The notes: generated by a model from the letters alone, not told the origin. A stretch of 64,000 nt of DNA from UBA5336 sp039818165 (GCA_039818165.1 JBCBUL010000003.1:124001-188000), one strand, 5' to 3'; counted from the stretch's first letter, positions 40,579 through 50,245 are shown. Made by a program: numbers and translations.

Positions 40579-41775
40579 ATGACCGAACGGACCACAGAAA
40601 GCAGACCATCCTGGCTTTGGATTGCCGTCGGCGCTGGTGCCTTAGGATTAGGCATTCTGGTATACTCTGCCGCCGGAGCAGCCAGCACGGTGTCCACATC
40701 GGACGGAAGTGCGGCAACATCCGTTCTGGCGCCAGTTGTCGAATTCGCCCTGATTGAGCCAACCGAGCGCACGTTCATGGTCACCGCGCCAGGCCGGTTG
40801 GAAGCGCGACAAACACTGAGTGTGGTGGGCGAGGTTCCCGGCAAGATCAGTGAAATCCATCCGAATCTCGAGTTAGGCGGGCGAATTCGTGAAGGTGAAA
40901 TCCTGTTCCGGATCGATCAGGGAGACTACCGCGCTGACCTGAACCGCGCCGAGGCACAATTGTCCACGGCGCTAGCGAGCCTCGATCAAGCCCAGGCCAA
41001 TCGCGACAGGCAGGTCGAGTTGGCTGAAATTGGCGCCGTTCCGGCCGCCCAGGAGGAAGCCGCTGTCGCATCTTTCGCGAATGCTGAAGCAAATGTGGCC
41101 CAGGCCCGCGCTCAAGTGACCCTCGCCCGTCGAAACCTCGCCAAAACCTCCGTGCGCGCGCCATTCGACGCCATCGTGGTCTCTGAAACGCTGTCACCTG
41201 ACACATATGTTGCGCCGGGGGCGCCCCTCGCCAACCTCATCGACGCCAGTGCCGGTGAAATCCGCGCGGGACTTTCGCCGCGGGATGTAGCGTCTGTGCG
41301 CCGCGCCCAGGAGGCCGCGAATGGCGGTGACATCACGGTGCGAGCGGTCCCCAATGACGCTTCGATCGGGAACCTTACGCTCACTGGCACTTTGGCGAGC
41401 TTCGCGCCAACCATAGACCCAACATCGCGCACCGTTTCGGTCCGGGCTGTTTTCCCTGACGCGTTTTCACAGGCGAACCAGGGCCGCACGTTCACGGGCG
41501 ATTTCATGACGCTCGAGATCGCAGCCCAGTCCGACCAACCGATCTACAGCCTGCCGACAGCGGCGCTCCGGCGCGAACATGAAGCCTGGTTGATTACATC
41601 GGATAATGAGTTGCGTGCAGTCGAGGTGGCGCCGCTGGAAACGCGCGGCGCGGAAACCCTTGTCACTTCGCCAAGTGATCTATCCGGCCAACGCGTTCTC
41701 ACAACACCACTGGCAGAAGAAACGGACGGCATGACCGTGCGACCGCGTAGCGCCTTCGCCGTGGATGGCGAATAA
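40579..41775 (+). CDS. RND efflux periplasmic adaptor subunit
   Basis: 398 aa. N-terminal TM/signal anchor (WLWIAVGAGALGLGILVYSAAG), then the membrane-fusion-protein order: barrel/lipoyl half-motif RLEARQTLSVVGEVPGKISE, a coiled hairpin (ADLNRAEAQLSTALASLDQA), second lipoyl half RAPFDAIVVSE, and beta-barrel domain. It bridges the inner-membrane pump to an outer-membrane channel. GAGGG six bases upstream supports the ATG. The stop overlaps the pump start (TAATG). No TolC-like gene follows. Confidence 0.94.
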   Translation: MTERTTESRPSWLWIAVGAGALGLGILVYSAAGAASTVSTSDGSAATSVLAPVVEFALIEPTERTFMVTAPGRLEARQTLSVVGEVPGKISEIHPNLELGGRIREGEILFRIDQGDYRADLNRAEAQLSTALASLDQAQANRDRQVELAEIGAVPAAQEEAAVASFANAEANVAQARAQVTLARRNLAKTSVRAPFDAIVVSETLSPDTYVAPGAPLANLIDASAGEIRAGLSPRDVASVRRAQEAANGGDITVRAVPNDASIGNLTLTGTLASFAPTIDPTSRTVSVRAVFPDAFSQANQGRTFTGDFMTLEIAAQSDQPIYSLPTAALRREHEAWLITSDNELRAVEVAPLETRGAETLVTSPSDLSGQRVLTTPLAEETDGMTVRPRSAFAVDGE

Positions 41776-44700
41776 TGCGCTCGCTTGTCCTTGGGGCCCT
41801 TTCGAACCGGGTCGCGGCAAACCTCCTGGCCGTATTTCTGATCATTGCAGGACTGGTCGCGCTTCAGATTCTGAATGTCCGGATCTTTCCGAAGATCGTC
41901 TTGAATTCAATCTCGATCACGGTGCCCTACCCCGGCGCCACGCCGAACGAGGTTGAAACCTCGGTCATCAAGCCCATCGAAGAACGATTGGAAGGGCTGG
42001 AAGGTGTGCGCCGCGTCACCGGACTCGCCTCCCAGAATGTCGGTAGCGTCGTTGTTGACCTGACCGAAGGCGAAGACATCTCCGAGATGCTGGACGACAT
42101 AAAGTCCGAGATCGACCGGATCACAGTATTCCCGCAAGACACCGAAGAGCCGCAAATTGTTCAGGCCGAAGCGCCGGAACTGGTGCTGCAGATTGTCCTC
42201 TACGGGGACGCGGACCTGGAGCGGCTCAAATCCCTCGCGGATCGGGTACGCGGTGATATTGCCAGCCTGGAAGGCGTTTCCCGCGTCGAAATCGGCGGCG
42301 TGCCTGAATACCTGATTGATGTGGCCGTCGAGGAGTCGACACTGCAAGCCTATGGCCTGTCCCTGACCGGTATTGCCTCGGCAATCGCGAACCAGAGTCT
42401 CGACCTCTCTGGCGGTGAAATTGAAAGCGACCGCCAGCGGCTTCTCATTCGGGCCACGGGCGAGCGCCGAACCGGCGCCGAATTCGAAGACATCGTGGTC
42501 AGCGCCGGTTCAACGGGAACGCCAGTTCTTCTCGGCGACGTGGCCAATATCAATGACGGCCTGGCCGAAACGCCTGTACGCGCGATTTATGACGGACAAC
42601 CGGCCGCCTATGTGAACATTTTGCGGGTGGGGGACGAAAAGGTCCCCGGCCTCGCCACCGCCGTTCGCGACTACTTCGAAAACGACCTCCAAGGCGTTTT
42701 GCCGTCCAATGTGGACGCCGTGCTTTGGAGAGACGACTCGGTGACACTGACCGACCGGATCAATCTGCTTGCCCGGAACGCCGCCGTCGGCTTGCTCCTG
42801 GTCGGCCTGTTGCTGATGGCCTTCCTCGATCTCAGGATTGCCTTCTGGACCGCCTTTGGCGTCGGCGTTTCATTCATCGGCGCCTTCCTGCTGATGGCTG
42901 TGTTTGGCGTCACCATCAATCAGCTCTCACTGTTCGGGTTCATTCTCGCCATCGGTATCGTGGTCGACGACGCCATTGTTGTCGGGGAGAACATTCACTC
43001 CGCCTGGCGAAAGTCACCGGGCGATCCCTATGGCGCCGCACGCACGGGTGTCCTCCGCGTGATCAATCCGGTCCTCTTTTCGGTCACAACCACCATCGTG
43101 GTATTCGTCCCGCTGCTCTTTGTGCCAGGCACGTTTGGTCAGTTCCTCGGGCCAATTGCGGCCGTCGTGATCATCGTGTTGATCCTGTCGCTGATCGAAA
43201 GCTTTCTGGTTCTGCCGCGACACTTGTCCCATCTCGAGGATGTGCCGCCCAAATGGTACGACCCTCGGCGCGTTGCCGACCCGATCCGGGATTTTGTCGC
43301 CGCCCGCCTGCGCGCATTCCGTGAGGGCCCCCTACGCAGCGCCATCACATTCTGCACACTGCGGCCTGCGATGACCGTGCTCGTGGCGTTTGGCCTGTTC
43401 TTCGCGTCCCTCGCAACGATCACCAGCGGCCATGTGAAGTTCATCTTTTTCCCACAAATCGAGGGTGACTACGTCACGGCTGAGCTGGAGCTCGCCGAGA
43501 GCGCGTCCGAACTGCAAACCATTCGGTTTGCCGAAGCCCTGACACAGGCAGCCTATGCCGCAAGCGAGGAAATGCCCGGCGAGGATGTTGTCGAAGGCAC
43601 ATTGTGGACGCTCGGGGCGGCATCGGCCCAGGATCAACCCGTTGCGACTCCCCAGGGCGGCGCGGCAGCGAACAAGGTCTTTGTCGTTGCCAAACTGCTC
43701 ACCGCTTCTGAGCGGCGCTTCAACGCCACCGACTTCGAAATGGCCTGGCGCGAAGCGGCGGGTGAAATCCCCGGCGCCCAGAAACTCACTTTCTCGTCGG
43801 ATCTGGTGGGTCAGGGCCAGGCCCTGCAGTTTCAGATTAGCGCCCGCTCCGAAGAAGACACGCGCGCCGCCGTGGCTGATATCCGGCGCAGACTGTCAGA
43901 GCGCGATGGTGTTCTCGACGTTCGCGATGACCGCTTCCGCACCACCGATGAAATCCGCGTCCAGGTGAAGGACCTCGCGCGCAGCTACGGCATCACCCAG
44001 GCGCAACTGGCCAGCGAAGTACGAGCGGCCTTTTTCGGCGCAGAAGCGGTGCGTATCCAGAGAGACCGGGAAGAAATTGAAGTGCGCGTGCGCCTGCCCG
44101 AGGATCAGCGCAATTCACTGGAAACACTGCGCAATCTGCGCTTGCCCGTTGCGGGTGGATATGTCCCGCTCGACAGTCTCGCCGACATCTCGATTGGTCC
44201 GGCCCCGGCCACCATCACACGGATTGACGGCCGGCGGATCTATGTCGTGTCCGGCGATGTGGACGAGTCCGTCACAACCGCAGGCGTGGAGACCAATTGG
44301 GTGCTGGACGACCTCTTGCCGGACCTCAAGGCAGACTATGAGGGCCTGGAAATCGGTCTCGGCGGCGAGCAGGAAGAACAAGCCCGCGCCGCCCCTGCAA
44401 TCGCCCGCAATTTCAGCTTCGCCATGATGGTGGTGTTCTCGCTGCTCGCGCTGTCGTTCCGCTCCTACAGCCAGCCGATCATTGTGATGCTTGCCATTCC
44501 CTTCGGCTTCATGGGCGCCCTGCTCGGCCATGCGGCCCTTGGGATGAACCTCACCCTGCTCTCATTCTTCGGCATCATCGGCTTGTCGGGCGTGATCATC
44601 AACAATGCGCTGATCGCCATCGACTTTATCAATGAGCGCCTCGCGGAGGGCGAAGACGGCGAGAGTGCCATCATGGAAGGTATACTGGACCGGTTTCGCG

Positions 44701-44939
44701 CGATCCTGTTGACGACACTCACGACATTCCTCGGCGTGACGCCAATCATTCTGGAGACGAGCGTGCAGGCCCAGTTCCTTGTGCCCACTGCCGTTTCACT
44801 CGGCTTTGGCATTCTGATTGGCACGACCATGCTGATTTTTGTCCTGCCAGCGCTGGCCGCACTTCACCTGCGCGTCTTCGGCCATCCAAATCAGAACGCC
44901 GCACCAACACCAGGCACCGCGGTCCAGCAAGCCGGCTAG
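41775..44939 (+). CDS. RND efflux pump, AcrB family
   Basis: 1054 aa, normal for a 12-TM RND transporter. N-terminal TM1 VLGALSNRVAANLLAVFLII; the porter domain; proton-relay aspartates in GIVVDDAIVVGENIHSAWR (TM4); second-half TM block from about residue 875 (FSFAMMVVFSLLALSFRSYS) to 1035. Together with the adaptor it would expel drugs, bile-like compounds or lipids using the proton gradient. No regulator gene adjoins; the operator-like repeat lies upstream. The pump ends 17 bp before the convergent gene at 44956. Confidence 0.96.
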   Translation: MRSLVLGALSNRVAANLLAVFLIIAGLVALQILNVRIFPKIVLNSISITVPYPGATPNEVETSVIKPIEERLEGLEGVRRVTGLASQNVGSVVVDLTEGEDISEMLDDIKSEIDRITVFPQDTEEPQIVQAEAPELVLQIVLYGDADLERLKSLADRVRGDIASLEGVSRVEIGGVPEYLIDVAVEESTLQAYGLSLTGIASAIANQSLDLSGGEIESDRQRLLIRATGERRTGAEFEDIVVSAGSTGTPVLLGDVANINDGLAETPVRAIYDGQPAAYVNILRVGDEKVPGLATAVRDYFENDLQGVLPSNVDAVLWRDDSVTLTDRINLLARNAAVGLLLVGLLLMAFLDLRIAFWTAFGVGVSFIGAFLLMAVFGVTINQLSLFGFILAIGIVVDDAIVVGENIHSAWRKSPGDPYGAARTGVLRVINPVLFSVTTTIVVFVPLLFVPGTFGQFLGPIAAVVIIVLILSLIESFLVLPRHLSHLEDVPPKWYDPRRVADPIRDFVAARLRAFREGPLRSAITFCTLRPAMTVLVAFGLFFASLATITSGHVKFIFFPQIEGDYVTAELELAESASELQTIRFAEALTQAAYAASEEMPGEDVVEGTLWTLGAASAQDQPVATPQGGAAANKVFVVAKLLTASERRFNATDFEMAWREAAGEIPGAQKLTFSSDLVGQGQALQFQISARSEEDTRAAVADIRRRLSERDGVLDVRDDRFRTTDEIRVQVKDLARSYGITQAQLASEVRAAFFGAEAVRIQRDREEIEVRVRLPEDQRNSLETLRNLRLPVAGGYVPLDSLADISIGPAPATITRIDGRRIYVVSGDVDESVTTAGVETNWVLDDLLPDLKADYEGLEIGLGGEQEEQARAAPAIARNFSFAMMVVFSLLALSFRSYSQPIIVMLAIPFGFMGALLGHAALGMNLTLLSFFGIIGLSGVIINNALIAIDFINERLAEGEDGESAIMEGILDRFRAILLTTLTTFLGVTPIILETSVQAQFLVPTAVSLGFGILIGTTMLIFVLPALAALHLRVFGHPNQNAAPTPGTAVQQAG

Positions 44940-44955
44940 AATTGGCTAAGCGTGG

Positions 44956-45582
44956 TCAGGCTGCCCGTTTGCGCCGCTGCTTCGGCGCGGCAAAACCCGA
45001 AATGTAATGGCGGATCCGTGCGCCAACGCGCCCGCGATGTGGCACCCGGCGACTTTTGTTAAGCGCTGTGCCGCGCAGGTCCGGGGCCATCCCCATCTGC
45101 GCTTCCAGATTTGCAAACAACAGCACATCGCCGCGCAGATCGGCTTTTAGTTTTGGGCGAAAGCAATCAAATGCGTCATAGCCATGGGCCGCAAAAATAT
45201 CGCGCCACCGGTCAATCTCGCGCGGAGAGGCTTTGGTATCAGCATCGCCAAGTCCAGTCAGCGAAAACACGACATAATCGGTTCGCATCGCCAAAGCATG
45301 GACCAGGACACATGCAGAGCTTTCAGGGATGTGGCCCGCAACGCCGCCGCAATGGATGATATCGGCTCGGCCCTGCCCCTTGAACAGGTCATCAACATCG
45401 TCTCCCACAACAGTCGTGACCTTGGCGCTCCCAGTGCCGGACCAGGCGGTTTCGATGTCTTTGGCGTCGCGGCCAAGCGCCAGAACAGAATTCGCATCCA
45501 GCGTGTCAGACAGTTGGCTCGCAATCTCCCGGGCCTGTTGAATCGGGCGTGGGGCCGGCAAACCTGTGAGTGACTGCGCCAT
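44956..45582 (-). CDS. methyltransferase-fold protein, unknown substrate
   Basis: 208 aa from the ATG at 45582. The first half looks like a class I methyltransferase: SVLALGRDAKDIETAW in the place of the glycine-rich motif I (degenerate), TTVVGDDVDDLF for motif II, ADIIHCGGVAGHI for motif IV, and then a DYVVFSL strand. The C-terminal part has a family-like end (REIDRWRDIFAAHGYDAFD) plus a basic tail (PKQRRKRAA). The loss of the usual GxGxG may mean it no longer binds S-adenosylmethionine. It lies downstream of tRNA-Arg on the same strand. Confidence 0.5.
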   Translation of the reverse strand: MAQSLTGLPAPRPIQQAREIASQLSDTLDANSVLALGRDAKDIETAWSGTGSAKVTTVVGDDVDDLFKGQGRADIIHCGGVAGHIPESSACVLVHALAMRTDYVVFSLTGLGDADTKASPREIDRWRDIFAAHGYDAFDCFRPKLKADLRGDVLLFANLEAQMGMAPDLRGTALNKSRRVPHRGRVGARIRHYISGFAAPKQRRKRAA

Positions 45583-45732
45583 GAAAATCTCCGTACAAAG
45601 CGCTGCACATGGGTGCAGCTGCGCCGGAGATGCCCGAAGGTCGTTAATTTTCGCTGGAGAAGAATTTACCAAATCCTTGACGGCTCGAGTGGGCTGGACC
45701 CACCGTTTCACCATCAAATTGTGAGGAAACAC

Positions 45733-45809
45733 TGGCGGTCCGAGGAGGATTCGAACCCCCGACCCCTTGATTCGTAGTCAAGTACTCTATCCAGCTGAGC
45801 TATCGGACC
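45733..45809 (-). tRNA. tRNA-Arg (anticodon ACG)
   Basis: 77 nt on the minus strand with acceptor stem GGTCCGA/TCGGACC, discriminator G and encoded CCA. The anticodon arm is CTTGA-CTACGAA-TCAAG, giving ACG (read as ICG), the CGN-family arginine tRNA. T-arm GGGGGTTCGAATCCTCC. The flanking DNA shows no integrase or attachment repeat. Confidence 0.97.
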
Positions 45810-45887
45810 TAACCAGTGAGGGCGGACACATAACGAAGGCCCTCAGGGGATGCAAGCAAGGGATGCGGCTTTTTCTGTGTTTATCGC

Positions 45888-46877
45888 TCAAGCCCCGGTT
45901 TGCGCAGCCGCCCATACGCCGCGCGCCACGGCTCTCGCAAGGCATCCCGCCGCCAATTCTCCCAGCCTCGAGAGCGTGACCGCATCCAAGCCGCCCTCAG
46001 TTGACGCCCCCGTCGAAAGCGCAAAGACCGTGTCTCCATCGACAGGTGCAAACACCGGGCGGATGGACCGGGCGAGACCGGCTACGGCCATGTCCGCCAT
46101 TCTCTGGGTCTCACTGGGGGAAAGAGGCACATCCGTCGCCACACAGGCAATCGTTGTATTCTGCCCTGGCTGCGGGTTCACCTTTGCAGCGCCCCAATCC
46201 TCGGGCGCCACGGAGTAGTCAGCGGGCGGGCGAACGCCGCCAAACTCACCCTCGACTTCAAATGGCCAAGCCCAGAAACACTCGGTTCCGGGCATGTAGA
46301 CCGATCCAAAGCAATTCACCGCCACTAGCGCCGCGACGGTATATCCATCATCGGTTTTCCAACTGGCTGAGCCGAGGCCACCGGTATGCTGACCTGCCCG
46401 TGCACCATATCCGGCGCCCACGGTTCCGAGCGGGACGTCAGCCGATGCGGCGTGGAAGGCTTCCCGGCCAAGGTCACCATAGGGCGGTTGGTTGCCCCAG
46501 TCTTTTTTGCCGCCATTGGCCAGGTCATAAAGGATGGCGGCAGGGACGATCGGCGTTTTGGGCACGCCTGGCAGGTCAATCAGCCCAAAGCCGCGCCCGA
46601 TCCCGCACAGTTCTGCAGCCACGCCGTCTGCCGCCGCGAGGCCGAACGCGCTGCCGCCAGACAGCACAACGGCATCCACTTTCTGGACCAGCATACCCGC
46701 CTTCAGCAGATCGGTTTCGCGCGTGCCCGGCCCACCTCCGGCCACACTTACCGCTGCCGTGACAGGCGTTTCGGCGAGGATGACCGTGGTCCCTGTCTTG
46801 ATGTCGGCGCGTTCGGCATGGCCGACGGTTACCCCGGATACATCTGTCAGGGCGTTGCGGGGTCCGGGACCAGCCAT
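45888..46877 (-). CDS. P1 family peptidase (DmpA-like)
   Basis: 329 aa from the ATG at 46877 (AAGGTG upstream; a GTG at 46895 is possible). Features of the self-cleaving Ntn-type DmpA/P1 family: NALTDVSGVTVGHAER at the N terminus, VVLSGGSAFGLAAADGV, PIVPAAILYDLANGG, GTVGAGYGARAG, LVAVNCFGS and TTIACVATDVPLSP near the C terminus. It would hydrolyse N-terminal D-amino acids or short peptides. Divergent from the gamma-glutamyltransferase gene across about 80 bp, which may suggest a shared peptide-degradation role, though this is inference. Confidence 0.92.
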   Translation of the reverse strand: MAGPGPRNALTDVSGVTVGHAERADIKTGTTVILAETPVTAAVSVAGGGPGTRETDLLKAGMLVQKVDAVVLSGGSAFGLAAADGVAAELCGIGRGFGLIDLPGVPKTPIVPAAILYDLANGGKKDWGNQPPYGDLGREAFHAASADVPLGTVGAGYGARAGQHTGGLGSASWKTDDGYTVAALVAVNCFGSVYMPGTECFWAWPFEVEGEFGGVRPPADYSVAPEDWGAAKVNPQPGQNTTIACVATDVPLSPSETQRMADMAVAGLARSIRPVFAPVDGDTVFALSTGASTEGGLDAVTLSRLGELAAGCLARAVARGVWAAAQTGA

Positions 46878-46959
46878 GGCGCGTTCACCTTTCACTTGTC
46901 TGGATTTTTCCCTAAAGGCTTAGCGGGTGACTTGCAAAGCCGTCCCAGGAGCCCTGCCC

Positions 46960-48753
46960 GTGAAGTTCCCTTCCCGTTTTGCCTCTCTCCTTACGCCCCT
47001 GATGATGCTGGGCGCCTGTGACGTCCTTTTCACCACGCCCGCAGAGCCCGAACCAGAGCCGATTGCTGCGCCGGTCGTGGATGAGGGCTGGCCCCACGGA
47101 GCCATGGTGGCGGCCGCCGACCCGCGCGCTGTCGAAGCCGGCCTCGCCGTGATCGCGGAAGGAGGACACGCGGTGGATGCGGCCATAGCCGTCCACGCCG
47201 TGCTCGGCCTTGTCGAGCCCCAAAGCTCAGGCATCGGAGGCGGCGCCTTCATGGTGGTCCATGAGCGCGAAACGGGTGAAACGATTGTCTATGATGGGCG
47301 CGAAACCGCGCCGGCGGCGGCTCGACCCGACCTCTTCATCAAGGATGGTGAGGTCATGGGCTATATCGCCGCCTGGCAATCCGGGCGGTCTGTTGGCGTG
47401 CCGGGCCAGGTCGCGCTCTACAAGACTGCCCATGATGCCCACGGCCAGGCCGACTGGTCACGCCTGTTCGATGACGCGATCACCCTTGCCGAAACCGGAT
47501 TTGAGGTATCGCCACGCCTGGCGCAGCTGCTCGCCAACCCAAGGCTGCGCGGCGCGGTTCGCCTGGACGATGAAGGAACAGCGGCGGCAGCGTACTTTTA
47601 TCCTGATGGCGCTCCGCTAGAGGTCGGCGCTTTACGGGACAACCCAGCCTATGCGGACATGTTGCGAGAGGTCTCGCTCGTCGGACCGTCAGCCTTCTAC
47701 ACCGGCCCGCGGGCAGAGCGTATCGTTGCAGCAGTTACATCGGACGCTGAGCCGGGCGCGATGACCATTGAGGACCTTGATGGGTATCGTGTGGACGTCC
47801 GAGCCCCGATTTGTGGGGAGTTTGAGTCAGGCGCGACGTACACTGTCTGCTCCGCACCGCCGCCAAGCTCCGGCGGTGTCGCCCAGAACGCAATTCTTGG
47901 CCTGTATCAGCGGCTGATTGCGGACCAGGACTCACCTTCCTCAGATGACAAGTTGCGCGCCTGGGTCGATGCCCAGCGTCTGGCTTATGCTGATCGCGAC
48001 CATTATGTCGCCGACCCCGCCTTCGTGCCTGTGCCCGGGTCTGATCTGATCAACCCGATTTACCTGGACGTGCGGGCAGGAGAAGTTGATGCGCCCGGCG
48101 CAATGCCCCAACCCGGCGATCCCGGCGTCGCCCTGCAACGGGGCCCCATGATTGATATGTGGGGCCGCGACACCACCGATGAGACGCCCGGCACGACGCA
48201 TGTTTCCATCATTGATCTCGACGGCAATGCTGTCTCGATGACGGCAACGGTCGAAAGCGCGTTCGGCAACAGCGTCATGGTGGATGGTTTCCTGCTCAAC
48301 AATGAGCTGACAGATTTCGCCCGCGCCCCGGAAAAGAACGGCGTACCCGTTGCCAACGCGCCTGCCGGTGGCAAGCGTCCGCGCAGCTCCATGTCGCCGA
48401 CCATCGTGTTTGATGATGATGGCGACCTGGTCATGGTCACGGGATCGCCCGGCGGGAACTCCATCGTTGCCTATGTTTCAAAAACGCTGGTCGGGGTTCT
48501 CGATTGGGGGCTGAGCGCGCAAGAGGCCGTGAACCTGCCGAACGTAATCGCGCGCGGCCAGGCGGTGGGCGTTGAGACAAGCGCTGAAGGCGGCGAGGCT
48601 TGGGGCACATATTTGCGCGATCTCGGCTATCAGGTTCGCGAGCGATCCGGCGAAAATTCAGGCCTGCACGTGATTGTTGTGCGCGAAGACGGCCTCGAGG
48701 GCGCCGCTGATCCGCGCCGCGAGGGCGTGGCAGAGCTCCTCGAACTGGAATAA
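46960..48753 (+). CDS. ggt: gamma-glutamyltransferase lipoprotein
   Basis: 597 aa from the GTG at 46960, with AGGAG eight bases upstream. MKFPSRFASLLTPLMMLGAC is a lipoprotein signal (lipobox LGAC); a Pro/Glu-rich spacer follows. The catalytic threonine that starts the small subunit after self-cleavage is T412 in ETPGTTHVSIIDLDGNAVSM; the oxyanion stretch RPRSSMSPTIVF is present, as is PQSSGIGGGAFMVVH. The enzyme cleaves gamma-glutamyl bonds (glutathione) in the periplasm. It is divergent from the P1 peptidase and ends 14 bp from the convergent TIR gene. Confidence 0.95.
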   Translation: MKFPSRFASLLTPLMMLGACDVLFTTPAEPEPEPIAAPVVDEGWPHGAMVAAADPRAVEAGLAVIAEGGHAVDAAIAVHAVLGLVEPQSSGIGGGAFMVVHERETGETIVYDGRETAPAAARPDLFIKDGEVMGYIAAWQSGRSVGVPGQVALYKTAHDAHGQADWSRLFDDAITLAETGFEVSPRLAQLLANPRLRGAVRLDDEGTAAAAYFYPDGAPLEVGALRDNPAYADMLREVSLVGPSAFYTGPRAERIVAAVTSDAEPGAMTIEDLDGYRVDVRAPICGEFESGATYTVCSAPPPSSGGVAQNAILGLYQRLIADQDSPSSDDKLRAWVDAQRLAYADRDHYVADPAFVPVPGSDLINPIYLDVRAGEVDAPGAMPQPGDPGVALQRGPMIDMWGRDTTDETPGTTHVSIIDLDGNAVSMTATVESAFGNSVMVDGFLLNNELTDFARAPEKNGVPVANAPAGGKRPRSSMSPTIVFDDDGDLVMVTGSPGGNSIVAYVSKTLVGVLDWGLSAQEAVNLPNVIARGQAVGVETSAEGGEAWGTYLRDLGYQVRERSGENSGLHVIVVREDGLEGAADPRREGVAELLELE

Positions 48754-48767
48754 CGCGCTGATACAGA

Positions 48768-49538
48768 TCAGGCCGACACCCGTGGCTTGGTGATGACTTT
48801 GAAAATATAAGCGAACAAATGCGCGATCGACGCCAGCAGACGCGTGCCCGCAAAAAACGCAAGCACCCACAGCGAGCCTAAAAAGAGCTGTCCAACAAGC
48901 TCATCTCTGGCCTCTTCCTGCTCTCCGAAAACGCCGCGTGCCATGATGAAGATCAAAAGCGGCAAGAGCGCCACAAGCAAGGTCTTGTGCCAGGTCAGAA
49001 AGAACGGGAAGCGTGAATGCCAGAACTGGCGAGGCTTACGCGCCGCATTGGCGCTGGCGACAGCCTTGACGCGGCGCGCATCCAGGCCCACGGCCAGGGC
49101 GAGACGCGCGCTGTCCTCATCGAAGTGGGCACGCCGCACTTCCACGGCATTCCGCGTGGCCAATGCGCGCAAATCCTTGGGCAACTCACCCTCGCTCGGC
49201 ATGCGGGCACCATCCAGAAGCACCGGCACGACGGTGATATCGTTCTTGAGGGCCGAGGCGATCTCCGCACGCACGATGTCCTTGGGGTCTTCCAGGCGCC
49301 GTCCACCGCCATCATGGGCAGCATGAATCCAGTTGGGCCCGATCACCGCGATGAGGACGTCGCAGCCTTTGACGTTGCGCTCGATCGATTTCACGAAGTC
49401 TTCGCCGGGCTTGATGCTCTCAAGGTCGATGAAGATCTTGTCTTTCGACTTTCGCGCGACCCGCTTCAGCCGTTCGAAAATCTCATGGGCAGCCCAATGG
49501 CTGTCGCTACGCCGGTAGGATAGGAAAATCTTCGCCAT
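48768..49538 (-). CDS. membrane-anchored TIR-domain protein
   Basis: 256 aa from the ATG at 49538 (GAGGGA upstream). Residues 1 to about 140 form a TIR domain: KIFLSYRRSDSHWAAHEIFE, KIFIDLESIKPGEDFVKSI, GCDVLIAVIGPNWIHA, and the conserved DIVRAEIASALKNDITVVPVLLDGARMP. E46 in PGEDF sits where NAD-cleaving TIR enzymes have their catalytic glutamate, judged by eye. Two TM segments follow (TLLVALLPLLIFIMARGVF; LFLGSLWVLAFFAGTRLLAS), ending near the C terminus. Single gene; no Thoeris-type ThsA nor other defence gene in view. Defence or signalling role is speculation. Confidence 0.85.
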   Translation of the reverse strand: MAKIFLSYRRSDSHWAAHEIFERLKRVARKSKDKIFIDLESIKPGEDFVKSIERNVKGCDVLIAVIGPNWIHAAHDGGGRRLEDPKDIVRAEIASALKNDITVVPVLLDGARMPSEGELPKDLRALATRNAVEVRRAHFDEDSARLALAVGLDARRVKAVASANAARKPRQFWHSRFPFFLTWHKTLLVALLPLLIFIMARGVFGEQEEARDELVGQLFLGSLWVLAFFAGTRLLASIAHLFAYIFKVITKPRVSA

Positions 49539-49571
49539 GGCATGTCCCTCACACGCGGAGCTTGCCACCAC

Positions 49572-49590
49572 CTCCGGCCAAAGGCCAGAG
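49572..49590. terminator. hairpin after rluA
   Basis: In the minus-strand RNA CUCUGGCC-UUU-GGCCGGAG pairs over 8 bp with one G-U; it lies between the rluA stop (49595) and the TIR start (49538). No T-run follows. Confidence 0.45.
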
Positions 49591-49594
49591 CCGG

Positions 49595-50245
49595 TCAGAA
49601 CGGCGCTGCAGAGACCCCAATCGGCATGACCATGTCGGCCCGGGGCGCAAATCGAAGCTGCGTCGCGTGCAGCAGGAGCCGGGGCGCAGCATCGCGCACT
49701 TCGTCCTTCCCATACAGACTGTCGCCGAGGATAGGATGTCCGATGGCCAGCAAGTGGACGCGCAATTGGTGGCTACGGCCGGTGATGGGAGTCAGGCTCA
49801 AGCGCGTTCGCCCGCCAAGGTGTTCGCGCACATGCCACTGGGTCACGCTGGCCTTTCCTGTTTCGTGGCAAACTTTCTGGCGCGGCCGGTTCGGCCAGTC
49901 GGCAATCAGGGGCAAGTTGATCTCACCGGCAACCTCGGACACCTCGCCCCATACAACCGCCTCATAGGACTTTTGAACCTGGCGATTCTCGAACGCCGAA
50001 GACAGGATCGACTGCGCCTTTGGCGTGCGCGCGAACACCATCACACCCGACGTTTCCATATCCAGCCGGTGCACGGTCAAAGCTTCACCGAACTCTTGCT
50101 TGAGGCGCGCTTGCAGGCAATCTGCCTTTTCAGTGCCGCGTCCGGGAACGGACAACAGACCAGACGGTTTGTCTACGAGCACCCAATCCGCAGTCACTTC
50201 GATAAGATTCAACGGCCCGATGGGCGGATTGTAAGGCGTGACCAC
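49595..50245 (-). CDS. rluA: RluA-family pseudouridine synthase
   Basis: 216 aa. The catalytic aspartate is D62 in HRLDMETSGVMVFA, identical in style to RluA; LVDKPSGLLSVPGRG and GRSHQLRVHLLAIGHPILGD are also typical. The short length without an S4 domain fits RluA (23S rRNA U746 and tRNA U32) rather than RluC/D. GTG start, 9 nt after the stop of the sensor kinase, so both are likely co-transcribed. Confidence 0.9.
   Translation of the reverse strand: MVTPYNPPIGPLNLIEVTADWVLVDKPSGLLSVPGRGTEKADCLQARLKQEFGEALTVHRLDMETSGVMVFARTPKAQSILSSAFENRQVQKSYEAVVWGEVSEVAGEINLPLIADWPNRPRQKVCHETGKASVTQWHVREHLGGRTRLSLTPITGRSHQLRVHLLAIGHPILGDSLYGKDEVRDAAPRLLLHATQLRFAPRADMVMPIGVSAAPF

Noticed and set aside
40388..40762. 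124-codon minus-strand frame over the RND promoter and the adaptor 5' end
   Set aside because: It overlaps the confident adaptor start and AT-rich regulatory DNA; composition is unlike a protein.
45733..45809. tRNA-Arg as an integration site
   Set aside because: No integrase, no duplicated tRNA 3' end and no composition shift nearby.
46621..46700. Possible repeat array or CRISPR-like structure
   Set aside because: No regularly spaced repeats were found here or elsewhere in the window.
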